Below, one piece after another: positions 51,924-58,887 of a stretch of DNA of 58,887 bases (the stretch's first letter is position 1; each line of letters opens with the position of its first letter). This stretch comes from Clostridiaceae bacterium (GTDB lineage: Bacteria; Bacillota; Clostridia; DSM-8532). Location: contig JAAYLX010000016.1 in the NCBI GenBank assembly GCA_012521705.1, forward strand, positions 1 to 58,887, given 5' to 3'. The position numbers and the translations under genes are program-made. Below the pieces are notes generated by a model. The model ran no database searches. It had not been told where the DNA came from and was given only the letters and a program-made list of their open reading frames with translations.

Positions 51924-51962
51924 TATTTTTACTATTAAAAGTTGATGTAAATATTGCTGTAT

Positions 51963-51992
51963 AAAGCACTGAATTAGTTTCAGTGCTTTTTT
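51963..51992 (+). terminator. Terminator of the Flp1-like gene
   Basis: AAAGCACTGAA (51963-51973) pairs with TTCAGTGCTTT (51979-51989), followed by further T. Confidence 0.88.
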
Positions 51993-52103
51993 ATTATCAA
52001 CAAATAAAATTCTGAGTATTGCATACAATAGAAAAATATAATATACTATCAACAGACCATATTAGCAGGTAATAATTTAAAAATGTCCGAGAGGAGATAC
52101 TAC

Positions 52104-52676
52104 TTGAGCAGAGATACTTCTACCAAGAAAGAACGTCAAAGCAAATTGATTGAGAAGCTTAAGACAGACCCGTTTCTCACGGATGAGGAACTGGCGGATC
52201 AGTTGGGAGTAAGTGTTCCTACAGTAAGGCTTGACCGCCTTGAATTGGGGATTCCTGAACTTCGCCAGCGCATCAGGGATATGGCGTCACAAAATCATAA
52301 CAAGGTAAGGACTCTTGGAACCGAGGAAATTATCGGGGAAATCGTGGAGCTGAACCTGGGCGAGAGCGCAATTTCTGTTCTGGAGACCACCGATCAGATG
52401 GTATTTGCCCAATCCAAGATTGTCAGAGGCCATTATATTTATTCCATGGCGGAGTCGATAGCAATCGCCGTTATTGATGCTGATGTAGCTTTGGTGGGAG
52501 TAGCAAATATCAAGTATAAACGTCCGGTTTATTCCGGCAGCAAGCTTATTGCCAGGGTCACAATAAAACAGAAGCGCCAGGGCGGAAAATATATTGTCTG
52601 GGTCATGATCTACAATAAGCAGGTTGAAGTGTTCAGAGGAAAATTCCTGCTGGTGGAAGTAAAAAAAGAAGATTGA
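52104..52676 (+). CDS. fapR: Fatty-acid biosynthesis repressor FapR
   Basis: This repressor of about 190 residues has an N-terminal HTH (DPFLTDEELADQLGVSVPTVRLDRLELGIPELRQRIRDMA) and a C-terminal hot-dog fold that senses malonyl-CoA (ARGHYIYSMAESIAIAVID-like RGHYIYSMAESIAIAVIDADVALVGVANIKYKRPVYSG). The length and order match B. subtilis FapR, which represses fap/plsX/fab operons. A TTG at 52104 is preferred because AGGAG lies 7 bases upstream and the product then starts like other FapR proteins; the ATG at 52083 has only a distant AGGT. I could not recognise a convincing FapR operator nearby. Confidence 0.92.
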   Translation: MSRDTSTKKERQSKLIEKLKTDPFLTDEELADQLGVSVPTVRLDRLELGIPELRQRIRDMASQNHNKVRTLGTEEIIGEIVELNLGESAISVLETTDQMVFAQSKIVRGHYIYSMAESIAIAVIDADVALVGVANIKYKRPVYSGSKLIARVTIKQKRQGGKYIVWVMIYNKQVEVFRGKFLLVEVKKED

Positions 52677-52762
52677 TTTATTGCCAAGATACTGTTTAAA
52701 TTTAGGAATATAAAAGTACTTACTGAAATATAACAATACTCGGTATAAGGAGCTGAAAATTT

Positions 52763-53782
52763 TTGAGAATCTTAGTTGATGCAATGGGTGGAGACAACGC
52801 TCCAGAAGAAATAGTCAAAGGTTGTGTTCAGGCAATAAATGAAGGTCAGGGTTTTGAAATTGAGTTATTGGGGGATGTTGCAAAGATTGAAAAATGTCTC
52901 GGGAACAATGTAGACAGATCAAGAATCTTTATTACCGAGACCCATGATGAAATAACCAACTTTGACAAGCCTACCGAGGCAATCCGCAAAAAAACAAACT
53001 CAGCCCTGGTTGTCGGAATGAAAAAGATAAAATCACAGGCAGCACAGATCTTCATTTCTGCCGGAAGTACAGGCGCGCTGCTGGCAGGATCTCTTTTAAT
53101 CGCAGGAAGATTGAAGGGGGTTGTAAGACCTGCTCTTGCTCCTGTTGTGCCTTCAAAGAAAGGACAGTCAATGATCATTGACGCAGGTATGAATACAAGA
53201 ATTAAGCCTATAAATTATCTCCAGTTCGGCATTATGGGTTCTGAATATATGAAGGCCATGTATAACATCGAAAATCCCCGTGTAGGCCTTATGAATGTAG
53301 GGACTGAAGAAACAAAAGGGGATGAATCACTAAAACAGGCGTATGAAATGCTTATCAATTCCAAGCTGAACTTTGTAGGAAACATCGAGGGCCGGGATGT
53401 AACAGAAGGCAAAGTAGACGTAGTAGTTTGCGACGGCTTTACCGGAAATGCCATGCTGAAAGTAATGGAAGGTACAGGAAGCTATTTTATGAACTTCCTT
53501 AAGAAGACATATTCCAGAAATATTTGGGGTAAGCTCAGCTATCTTCTTATAAAACATGATCTTAAAAAACTGAAAAAGCAAATAGACCCTGAAGAATTAG
53601 GGGGCACTCCCATACTTGGGGCTAACGGAATGATTTACAAATGCCATGGCAATTCCAAGGCAAAAGCCATTAAAAACACTGTTCTCAAAGCCTGCAGCTC
53701 TGCTTGCACTACTGTATTGGAGCAAATGAAGACTATTTTCTCGAGCATGGAAGTAGGAGGTTTATATGACGAAGCACTTTAA
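52763..53782 (+). CDS. plsX: Phosphate acyltransferase PlsX
   Basis: This 339-residue PlsX makes acyl-phosphate from acyl-ACP for phospholipid synthesis. Family motifs are RILVDAMGGDNAPEEIVKG, SAGSTGALLAGSLLIAGRLKGVVRPALAPVVP, GMNTRIKPINYLQFGIMG, GLMNVGTEETKGDE and VVVCDGFTGNAMLKVMEG. The start is TTG at 52763 with AAGGAG about 10 bases upstream. It follows fapR and overlaps fabH by 17 bases, so it belongs to the fatty-acid operon. Confidence 0.96.
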   Translation: MRILVDAMGGDNAPEEIVKGCVQAINEGQGFEIELLGDVAKIEKCLGNNVDRSRIFITETHDEITNFDKPTEAIRKKTNSALVVGMKKIKSQAAQIFISAGSTGALLAGSLLIAGRLKGVVRPALAPVVPSKKGQSMIIDAGMNTRIKPINYLQFGIMGSEYMKAMYNIENPRVGLMNVGTEETKGDESLKQAYEMLINSKLNFVGNIEGRDVTEGKVDVVVCDGFTGNAMLKVMEGTGSYFMNFLKKTYSRNIWGKLSYLLIKHDLKKLKKQIDPEELGGTPILGANGMIYKCHGNSKAKAIKNTVLKACSSACTTVLEQMKTIFSSMEVGGLYDEAL

Positions 53783-54761
53783 AGCAGGAATAATCGGAAC
53801 AGGAAGTGCTTTTCCGGAAAAGAAGCTGACCAATTTCGACCTTGAAAAAATGGTTGAGACTTCTGATGAATGGATTTCAAAAAGAACAGGTATCAAAGAA
53901 AGATTTATTATAGATGAGAATATGCCATTGTCCGTTCTTGCTTCTGAAGCTTCAAAGAAAGCTGTTGAAGACGCAGGAATAAATGTTGAAGATATCGACC
54001 TTATTATTGCCACTACTATAACTCCCGATTACCTCTCCCCGTCACTGGCATGTTGTGTGCAAAAGGATATAGGCGCAATAAATGCTGCAGCGTTTGATGT
54101 GAACGCGGCATGCACAGGATTCGTCTATGCCTTGCAGATGGCACAGGGGCTGATTGTCAGCGGGATCCACAAAAACATATTAATTGTGTCCGCAGAGGCA
54201 CTTACCCGGGCAGTTGATTTCAAAGACAGGAATACCTGTGTATTGTTTGGGGATGGTGCCGGCGCCGCTGTGATTAGCAGAGTAGAGGACGGAACAGGAA
54301 TTGAGTCAGTCCACCTGGGAGCCATTGGGGAAATGGGTTCCGTTCTTACCATTCCGTGTTTTTACTCGACCGAAGAAGACAGGTCAAAACGCGGGGAAGG
54401 AATGGACCGTGTAATATGGATGGATGGAAGTGAAGTCTTTGTTTTTGCTTCACGCATCATGAGTGATGCTACAATATCCATACTTGAAAAAGCCAATACC
54501 CATATAGATGATATAAAATATATATTCCCGCATCAGGCCAATATCCGCATATTGCAGAATGCAGCCAAAAGGCTTGGAGTTCCTATGGAAAGAGTATATT
54601 CAAATCTCGAAACCACAGGAAACATATCCAGCGCAAGTATCCCTGTCTGCCTCGATGAGGCGTCAAAGAAAAAAATGCTCCAAAAAGGCGATAAGCTTAT
54701 TTTGGTTGCATTCGGCGGCGGCCTGACCTACGGCGCATCTCTTGTGAGTTGGTCCAAATAG
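53766..54761 (+). CDS. fabH: 3-oxoacyl-ACP synthase III
   Basis: This is a 331-residue FabH. The catalytic Cys is in AAFDVNAACTGFVYAL (about residue 115), His in YIFPHQANIRIL and Asn in LETTGNISSASIP. It starts fatty-acid synthesis by condensing acetyl-CoA with malonyl-ACP. The N-terminus (KAGIIGTGSAFPEKKLTNFDLEKMVETSDEWISKRTGIKER) is typical. GGAGG lies 5 bases upstream of the ATG, inside the end of plsX. Confidence 0.97.
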   Translation: MTKHFKAGIIGTGSAFPEKKLTNFDLEKMVETSDEWISKRTGIKERFIIDENMPLSVLASEASKKAVEDAGINVEDIDLIIATTITPDYLSPSLACCVQKDIGAINAAAFDVNAACTGFVYALQMAQGLIVSGIHKNILIVSAEALTRAVDFKDRNTCVLFGDGAGAAVISRVEDGTGIESVHLGAIGEMGSVLTIPCFYSTEEDRSKRGEGMDRVIWMDGSEVFVFASRIMSDATISILEKANTHIDDIKYIFPHQANIRILQNAAKRLGVPMERVYSNLETTGNISSASIPVCLDEASKKKMLQKGDKLILVAFGGGLTYGASLVSWSK

Positions 54762-54782
54762 CAAATTCTATGGAGGTATTAT

Positions 54783-55727
54783 ATGAGGAAAATAGCTTTC
54801 ATATTTCCGGGCCAGGGAGCACAATATGTCGGAATGGCCAGGGAAATTTGTGAAGTGTCAGAATCTGCTGATAAAATTGTAGAAGAAGCATCTGAAGCTC
54901 TTGGGCTGGATATGAAAAATATGCTCTGGAATAGTGATGAAGAGACTTTGAAAATTACAGAGAACACCCAGCCGGCTATTCTGACCGCCAGTATTGCCTG
55001 CGCGCAGCCACTTCTGGAGGCAGGTATAAAGCCTGATTATACCGCAGGTCTGAGCCTGGGTGAGTATGCGGCCCACGTCCTTTCAGGTTCCCTGAAATTC
55101 AAAGATGCTGTAAGGATTGTAAGAAAAAGAGGAAAATTCATGCAGGAAGCCGTTCCCGTGGGAATGGGCAGCACTGCCGCAATAATCGGCCTTGACAGGG
55201 AAGCTGTTGTTGAAGTGTGCAAAGAAGCCGGAAAATTGGGTGTTGTTGAACCCACAAACTTTAACTGCCCTGGTCAGATTGTAATAGCGGGAGAAAAAGA
55301 TGCTGTGGACGAGGCAATGAAGCTCGCAACTGAAAAAGGTGCAAAAAGAGCCATGCTTTTGAATGTCAGCGCTCCATTCCACTGCAGCCTTCTGAAGCCC
55401 GCAGGCGAAAAGTTAAGATATGAACTTGAGAATGTAGAAATAAACAAAATGGGCATTCCTGTTGTAACCAATGTGACAGGTAAAGTTATCGAGTCGGAAG
55501 ACAGGATAAAGGAACTGCTCGTCACCCAGGTCAGTTCATCAGTCCTCTGGGAGGATTGTGTTCGGACCATGATTGAACAGGGAGTGGATACTTTCGTTGA
55601 AATAGGTCCGGGCAAGGTTCTGTCAGGATTTATGAAACGCATTGATAAAAATGTTACAGCCCTGAATGTTGAGGACAGGGCGTCTTTGGAAGAAGCCCTG
55701 GATATCTTGAAAAAAGCCGGAGAATAA
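54783..55727 (+). CDS. fabD: Malonyl-CoA:ACP transacylase
   Basis: This is a 314-residue FabD: IAFIFPGQGAQYVGMAREI at the start, catalytic Ser in TAGLSLGEYAAHV (about residue 89), the Arg region IVRKRGKFMQEAV, and His in NVSAPFHCSLLKPA. It loads malonyl groups onto ACP. GGAGG lies about 6 bases upstream. It lies between fabH and fabG in the standard order; no fabK enoyl reductase gene is in this operon. Confidence 0.97.
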   Translation: MRKIAFIFPGQGAQYVGMAREICEVSESADKIVEEASEALGLDMKNMLWNSDEETLKITENTQPAILTASIACAQPLLEAGIKPDYTAGLSLGEYAAHVLSGSLKFKDAVRIVRKRGKFMQEAVPVGMGSTAAIIGLDREAVVEVCKEAGKLGVVEPTNFNCPGQIVIAGEKDAVDEAMKLATEKGAKRAMLLNVSAPFHCSLLKPAGEKLRYELENVEINKMGIPVVTNVTGKVIESEDRIKELLVTQVSSSVLWEDCVRTMIEQGVDTFVEIGPGKVLSGFMKRIDKNVTALNVEDRASLEEALDILKKAGE

Positions 55728-55763
55728 TTGGCTGAATATTTGGTAAAGGAAGTGTCCGGGAAA

Positions 55764-56501
55764 ATGGATTTCAAAGGAAAAACAGTAATAGTAACGGGTT
55801 CTTCCCGTGGCATCGGCTTTGCAGTGGCTTCTGCCTTTGCTGAGCTGAATGCGAATGTCATGATGACAGGTACCGGCGAAAGCGTGCATAAGGCTTGCGA
55901 AGAGCTTAGGAAAAAGGGCTTTAATGTAAGCAGCTTTGCAGGGGATATAAGTGATGCCGCCACTGCTCAGAGCCTGATTGACGTTACCGTTGATACATAC
56001 GGCTCAGTAGATGTTCTGGTAAACAATGCAGGAATAACCCGCGACAAGCTCCTTATCAGAATGGAAGAAGAAGATTGGGATGATGTGCTCAGAATCAACC
56101 TGAAAGGCACATTCCTCTGCACCAAAGCAGCAATAAGGCTCATGATGAAAAAACGAAGCGGCAGGATAATTAATATATCTTCAATTGTCGGTCTGATGGG
56201 AAATGTCGGCCAGGCAAACTACGCCGCGTCAAAAGCCGGTATAATTGGCTTTACAAAATCAATAGCAAAAGAATTCGCATCCCGTGGTATTACCTGCAAT
56301 GCAATAGCTCCGGGGTTTATTGAAACCAGTATGACTGACGCATTGTCTGAGGAAATAAAGGAAATGTACCTGAAAGGCATCCCTCTCGGCAGGTTTGGGA
56401 CTCCTTCCGAAGTTGCTGATCTGGCAGTATTTCTCGCCTCTGACAAGGCAAGTTACATTACAGGGCAGGTAATAAATATTGACGGTGGACTCTATATGTA
56501 A
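55764..56501 (+). CDS. fabG: 3-oxoacyl-ACP reductase
   Basis: This is a 245-residue short-chain dehydrogenase with NADPH motif TGSSRGIG, NNAG, catalytic Ser in INISSIVGLMGNVGQ and YAASKAG (Tyr-x-x-x-Lys), ending in the family GQVINIDGGLYM. It reduces 3-oxoacyl-ACP. The ATG at 55764 gives the normal family length and start (MDFKGKTVIVTGSS). An in-frame TTG at 55728, abutting the fabD stop with GGAG 5 bases upstream, would add 12 residues and cannot be excluded. Confidence 0.95.
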   Translation: MDFKGKTVIVTGSSRGIGFAVASAFAELNANVMMTGTGESVHKACEELRKKGFNVSSFAGDISDAATAQSLIDVTVDTYGSVDVLVNNAGITRDKLLIRMEEEDWDDVLRINLKGTFLCTKAAIRLMMKKRSGRIINISSIVGLMGNVGQANYAASKAGIIGFTKSIAKEFASRGITCNAIAPGFIETSMTDALSEEIKEMYLKGIPLGRFGTPSEVADLAVFLASDKASYITGQVINIDGGLYM

Positions 56502-56618
56502 TATTATTTCTTGTGGATGCAATAATATGAAATAGTTTGCATTACCCCGAAATCAATGACTTTCGGTGAGCAATCATAATATCTACTCGGAATTCCTGTC
56601 TGGAAGGGGGTGAAAGTT

Positions 56619-56846
56619 GTGGTATTTGAGAAAGTAAAAGAAATTATCGTCGAACAACTTGGCGTTGATGAAAATGAAGTTAAATTGGAATCTTCTTTTA
56701 TAGATGATCTCGGCGCCGATTCACTTGACATCGTAGAGCTTATCATGGCTCTTGAGGAAGAGTTTGATTTGGAAATACCAGACAAGGAAGCAGAAAAAAT
56801 AACAACCGTTGGTGAAGCTGTTGAGTATATTAAAGCTCATCAATAA
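56619..56846 (+). CDS. acpP: Acyl carrier protein
   Basis: This is a 75-residue acidic carrier protein. The phosphopantetheine Ser is in [20 protein letters not shown]. The GTG at 56619 is chosen because AAGGGGGTGA (56604-56613) is the ribosome-binding site; the upstream GTG at 56610 lies within it. A 117-base gap after fabG contains a small CCGAAA/TTTCGG hairpin (56547-56566) that may adjust ACP expression. A strong terminator follows the gene. Confidence 0.96.
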   Translation: MVFEKVKEIIVEQLGVDENEVKLESSFIDDLGADSLDIVELIMALEEEFDLEIPDKEAEKITTVGEAVEYIKAHQ

Positions 56847-56870
56847 TTAAGAAGTTAAGAAATTTGTAAG

Positions 56871-56907
56871 AAAGAGTCCCGACATTATTTATGTTGGGAC
56901 TCTTTTT
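56871..56907 (+). terminator. Terminator after acpP
   Basis: AAAGAGTCCC (56871-56880) pairs with GGGACTCTTT (56896-56905), with extra pairs inside. It is followed by more T. It separates acpP from fabF. Confidence 0.9.
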
Positions 56908-57025
56908 GCAAAAAACGGACTTCTTTGAGTTACCATGATTACCAGATTCTATAAGCAATAATAATATATATACTTACCAATTGTCGATCTGCGTCTCCCG
57001 ACAGGAGAGTAAAGGAGGTCAAACT

Positions 57026-58264
57026 ATGAAAAAAAGAGTTGTTGTAACAGGTTTAGGTGTTATTCATTCCTTGGGGAATGATACATCAACTTTTTGGGAC
57101 TCAGTCAAACAAGGAAAAAATGGTATTAAAACAATAACAAAATTTGATACAACTGAATTTTCCACTAAAGTAGGCGCCCAAATTGATGATTTCGATCCTA
57201 CGCTTTACATTGACAAAAAAGAAGCCAAGAGAATGGATCTCTTTACCCAGTATGCTTTGGCGGCATCCAAAAATGCTGTTGAGATGTCGGGTATTGATTT
57301 TGCCGGTATTGATCCTTTCAGGGCGGGAGTTATAATTGGCTCCGGAATCGGAGGAATTCAGACTCTTGAAGACAACTGCCGGGTTATGTTCGAAAAAGGC
57401 CCCAAGAGAGTAAGCCCCTTCTTTGTTCCAATGATGATTGCCAACATGGCCTCGGGACAGGTGGCAATTCGATATGGTATAAAGGGCCATAATTCATGCG
57501 TTGTAACCGCATGTGCCTCATCCAACCATTCCATTGGCACCGCAATGAGGATAATCCAGAACGGTGAAGCTGATATCATGATTACAGGTGGAGCCGAGGC
57601 TGCACTTTCACCGCTCGGATTTGCCGGTTTCTGCTCCATGAGGGCAATGTCCGAGAATGAAGACCCCAATACTGCGTGCAGACCTTTTGACAAGAACCGT
57701 GACGGTTTCGTAATGGGTGAGGGAGCAGGCATACTTGTGCTTGAAGAATACGAATATGCTGTAAAACGTGGCGCGAAAATCCTTGCAGAACTTGTGGGAT
57801 TCGGAGCAACAGGGGACGCCTATCATATAACCGCTCCTGATCCGGAGGGTTCAGCAATTGTAAGATGCCTCCAGTTGGCCATTGAAGATGCCGGCATTAA
57901 GCCTGAACAGATTAACTATATAAATGCACATGGAACAAGTACCCCGCTTAATGACCCATCCGAAACCAAATGCATAAAGAAAGTCTTTGGAGATCATGCA
58001 TATAAGCTTGCTGTTAACTCTACAAAATCCATGACCGGTCATCTTCTGGGTGCAGCAGGGGGAATAGAGGCTGTTATTACCGTAATGGCACTTGCAGAAG
58101 GTTTCCTTCCACCTACAATAAACCTGCGCGAGCCTGATCCGGAATGCGATCTCGATTATGTAGCAAATACCGGCCGCAAAGCTGATATAGAATACGCCCT
58201 GTCCAATGCCCTTGGATTCGGCGGCCACAACGGCGCTCTAATCTTTAAGCGTTTCGAGAAATAA
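57026..58264 (+). CDS. fabF: 3-oxoacyl-ACP synthase II
   Basis: This is a 412-residue condensing enzyme for chain elongation. The catalytic Cys is in VVTACASSNHSIG (about residue 164), His in INAHGTSTPLNDPSE and His in NSTKSMTGHLLGAAGG. The C-terminus ALSNALGFGGHNGALIFKRF is typical. The ATG at 57026 has AAAGGAGG about 6 bases upstream; the in-frame extension to 56981 contains that site. It lies between two terminators, so it is at least partly transcribed on its own. Confidence 0.97.
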   Translation: MKKRVVVTGLGVIHSLGNDTSTFWDSVKQGKNGIKTITKFDTTEFSTKVGAQIDDFDPTLYIDKKEAKRMDLFTQYALAASKNAVEMSGIDFAGIDPFRAGVIIGSGIGGIQTLEDNCRVMFEKGPKRVSPFFVPMMIANMASGQVAIRYGIKGHNSCVVTACASSNHSIGTAMRIIQNGEADIMITGGAEAALSPLGFAGFCSMRAMSENEDPNTACRPFDKNRDGFVMGEGAGILVLEEYEYAVKRGAKILAELVGFGATGDAYHITAPDPEGSAIVRCLQLAIEDAGIKPEQINYINAHGTSTPLNDPSETKCIKKVFGDHAYKLAVNSTKSMTGHLLGAAGGIEAVITVMALAEGFLPPTINLREPDPECDLDYVANTGRKADIEYALSNALGFGGHNGALIFKRFEK

Positions 58265-58328
58265 TGCTTACACTGTATGAATTTAGTCTGTTTAATTATC
58301 CTGCATGTTTACTATATGATTTTATGTT

Positions 58329-58354
58329 AAAAAGCAGCCAATCGGCTGCTTTTT
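58329..58354. terminator. fabF terminator
   Basis: AAAAAGCAGCC (58329-58339) pairs perfectly with GGCTGCTTTTT (58344-58354) around AATC. The A and T runs make it potentially bidirectional. Confidence 0.9.
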
Positions 58355-58394
58355 CCCTTGTTGAAAGGTATTTTCCACTTCCCCGATTGTTCAC

Positions 58395-58429
58395 GCCGGA
58401 TCTAAAATCCGGCGGGCTTAAAAACCCCG
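58395..58429 (+). promoter_or_regulatory. GC-rich hairpin cluster upstream of rnc
   Basis: GCCGGAT (58395-58401) pairs with ATCCGGC (58407-58413). A further CCCCGGC at 58425-58431 could pair with the first GCCGG instead, giving two alternative structures. It is GC-rich in an AT-rich gap. The role is unknown. Confidence 0.4.
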
Positions 58430-58528
58430 GCACTCTCTTTTAATTTAAGGTGATAGAAATAAAGGTTATTGAACAAACTTTCATTTGAAAACATTTGCTA
58501 ATGGATACACAGCAAATACCAAAGTCAT

Positions 58529-58557
58529 ATGACACTTTTATGACAATGTGTTAAAAT
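58529..58557 (+). promoter_or_regulatory. Candidate promoter of rnc
   Basis: ATGACA (58529-58534) and TAAAAT (58552-58557) are exactly 17 bases apart, 37 bases upstream of the rnc start. Confidence 0.55.
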
Positions 58558-58593
58558 AATTATTAATCTCTGTATCAAGGAGGCACATTTGTT

Positions 58594-58887
58594 TTGGGAA
58601 GATTACCCGATTTTTTTTATAAGAATGTTGAACAGCTTGAAAACAGGATAGGATACGTATTCAAAAACAAAGACATTGCCGTTAACGCCCTTGTCCATAG
58701 TTCCTTTTCCAATGAGTACCAGGAGTATAAAATAAGCAGCAATGAAAGGCTGGAGTTTTTAGGGGACGCTATACTTGGCTTCGTTCTGGGATTGATGCTC
58801 TACAATAACGAAGAAGAATTTAGCGAAGGCCAGATGAGCAAAATCCGTGCCCTTATTGTGTGCGAAGCCTCATTGAATAACTGTGCA
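58594..58887 (+). CDS. rnc: Ribonuclease III, N-terminal part (cut by window end)
   Basis: The frame is open from a TTG at 58594 to the window end (98 residues). The RNase III signature NERLEFLGDAILG is visible (about residues 48-60), preceded by ALVHSSFSNE and followed by EEFSEGQMSKIRALIV. RNase III cuts double-stranded RNA, including rRNA precursors. AAGGAGG (58577-58583) lies 10 bases upstream of the TTG. The dsRNA-binding domain would lie beyond the window. The position after acpP and fabF is the common bacterial order. Confidence 0.93.
   Translation, partial: MGRLPDFFYKNVEQLENRIGYVFKNKDIAVNALVHSSFSNEYQEYKISSNERLEFLGDAILGFVLGLMLYNNEEEFSEGQMSKIRALIVCEASLNNCA

Larger units (their letters stand above)
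58265..58593. other. Intergenic region between fabF and rnc
   Basis: About 330 bases hold the fabF terminator (58329-58354), a second hairpin without a T-run (58395-58413) and a candidate rnc promoter (58529-58557). No gene was seen. Confidence 0.6.

Noticed and set aside
52677..52762. FapR operator before plsX or fapR
   Set aside because: The short ATAC-TCG-GTAT symmetry before plsX does not match the FapR site well enough as remembered, so it was not annotated.
55274..55963. Minus-strand open frame of 229 codons opposite fabD/fabG
   Set aside because: Antisense to conserved fatty-acid genes; the Ser/Phe-rich translation is typical of a shadow frame.
1..58887. tRNA, rRNA, transposase or phage genes
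   Set aside because: None were recognised on either strand; the window contains no insertion-sequence gene or terminal repeats that I could see.

Overview
The window looks like chromosomal DNA from an anaerobic, cellulolytic-type Firmicute of the Clostridium/Acetivibrio thermocellum group. The evidence is a moderate-to-low GC content, strong Gram-positive ribosome-binding sites, frequent TTG and GTG starts, a Gram-positive LexA box in front of recA, a FapR-controlled fatty-acid operon, YesM/YesN-type sugar two-component systems and a clostridial type I-B-like CRISPR repeat. Species identity is inferred from gene content only.

Layout. 57-349: the end of a CRISPR array (five repeats, the last degenerate), with no cas genes in view. 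554-5360 (minus): a membrane-stress-like set resembling B. subtilis ydjI-ydjG-ydjH, plus a HerA/DUF853 ATPase. 5642-9075 (minus): a TAXI-type TRAP transporter (binding protein, DUF1850 protein, fused DctQM permease). 9380-10465: serC. 11047-14875: a radical SAM (TIGR03960-type)/DUF2344/RNase G operon. 15055-16991: a SIS-type sugar-phosphate isomerase/deaminase and a PIG-L deacetylase. 17091-20278 (minus): a GntR(YtrA)-controlled ABC-2 exporter with a clear promoter and palindromic operator. 20404-24223 (minus): a phosphohexomutase and a GH94 N,N'-diacetylchitobiose phosphorylase. 24439-24798: a small GIY-YIG protein.

24951-30852 is a CUT1 sugar ABC transporter (binding protein and two permeases, no ATPase) flanked by a YesM-like kinase and a YesN-like regulator. 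31055-38746 is a housekeeping stretch: nadK, argR, recN, engB, cinA, murJ, recA. 39138-50696 is a second, larger sugar module: a membrane-anchored sugar-binding protein, LytS/YesM kinase, YesN regulator, a second binding lipoprotein, an XylF/XylG/XylH-like ABC transporter and a frameshifted chemoreceptor. recX (50977) and a lone Flp1-type pilin follow. The window closes with fapR-plsX-fabH-fabD-fabG-acpP, fabF and the 5' part of rnc.

How it may work together. Chitobiose phosphorylase, phosphohexomutase, PIG-L deacetylase and the SIS protein could form a split route from GlcNAc disaccharides to fructose-6-phosphate; this is inferred, not shown. The 39-50 kb module resembles the clostridial XylFII-LytS-YesN system, in which a membrane-anchored binding protein presents sugar to the kinase to induce xylFGH. 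Here it carries an additional binding lipoprotein and a chemoreceptor gene and sits between recA and recX.
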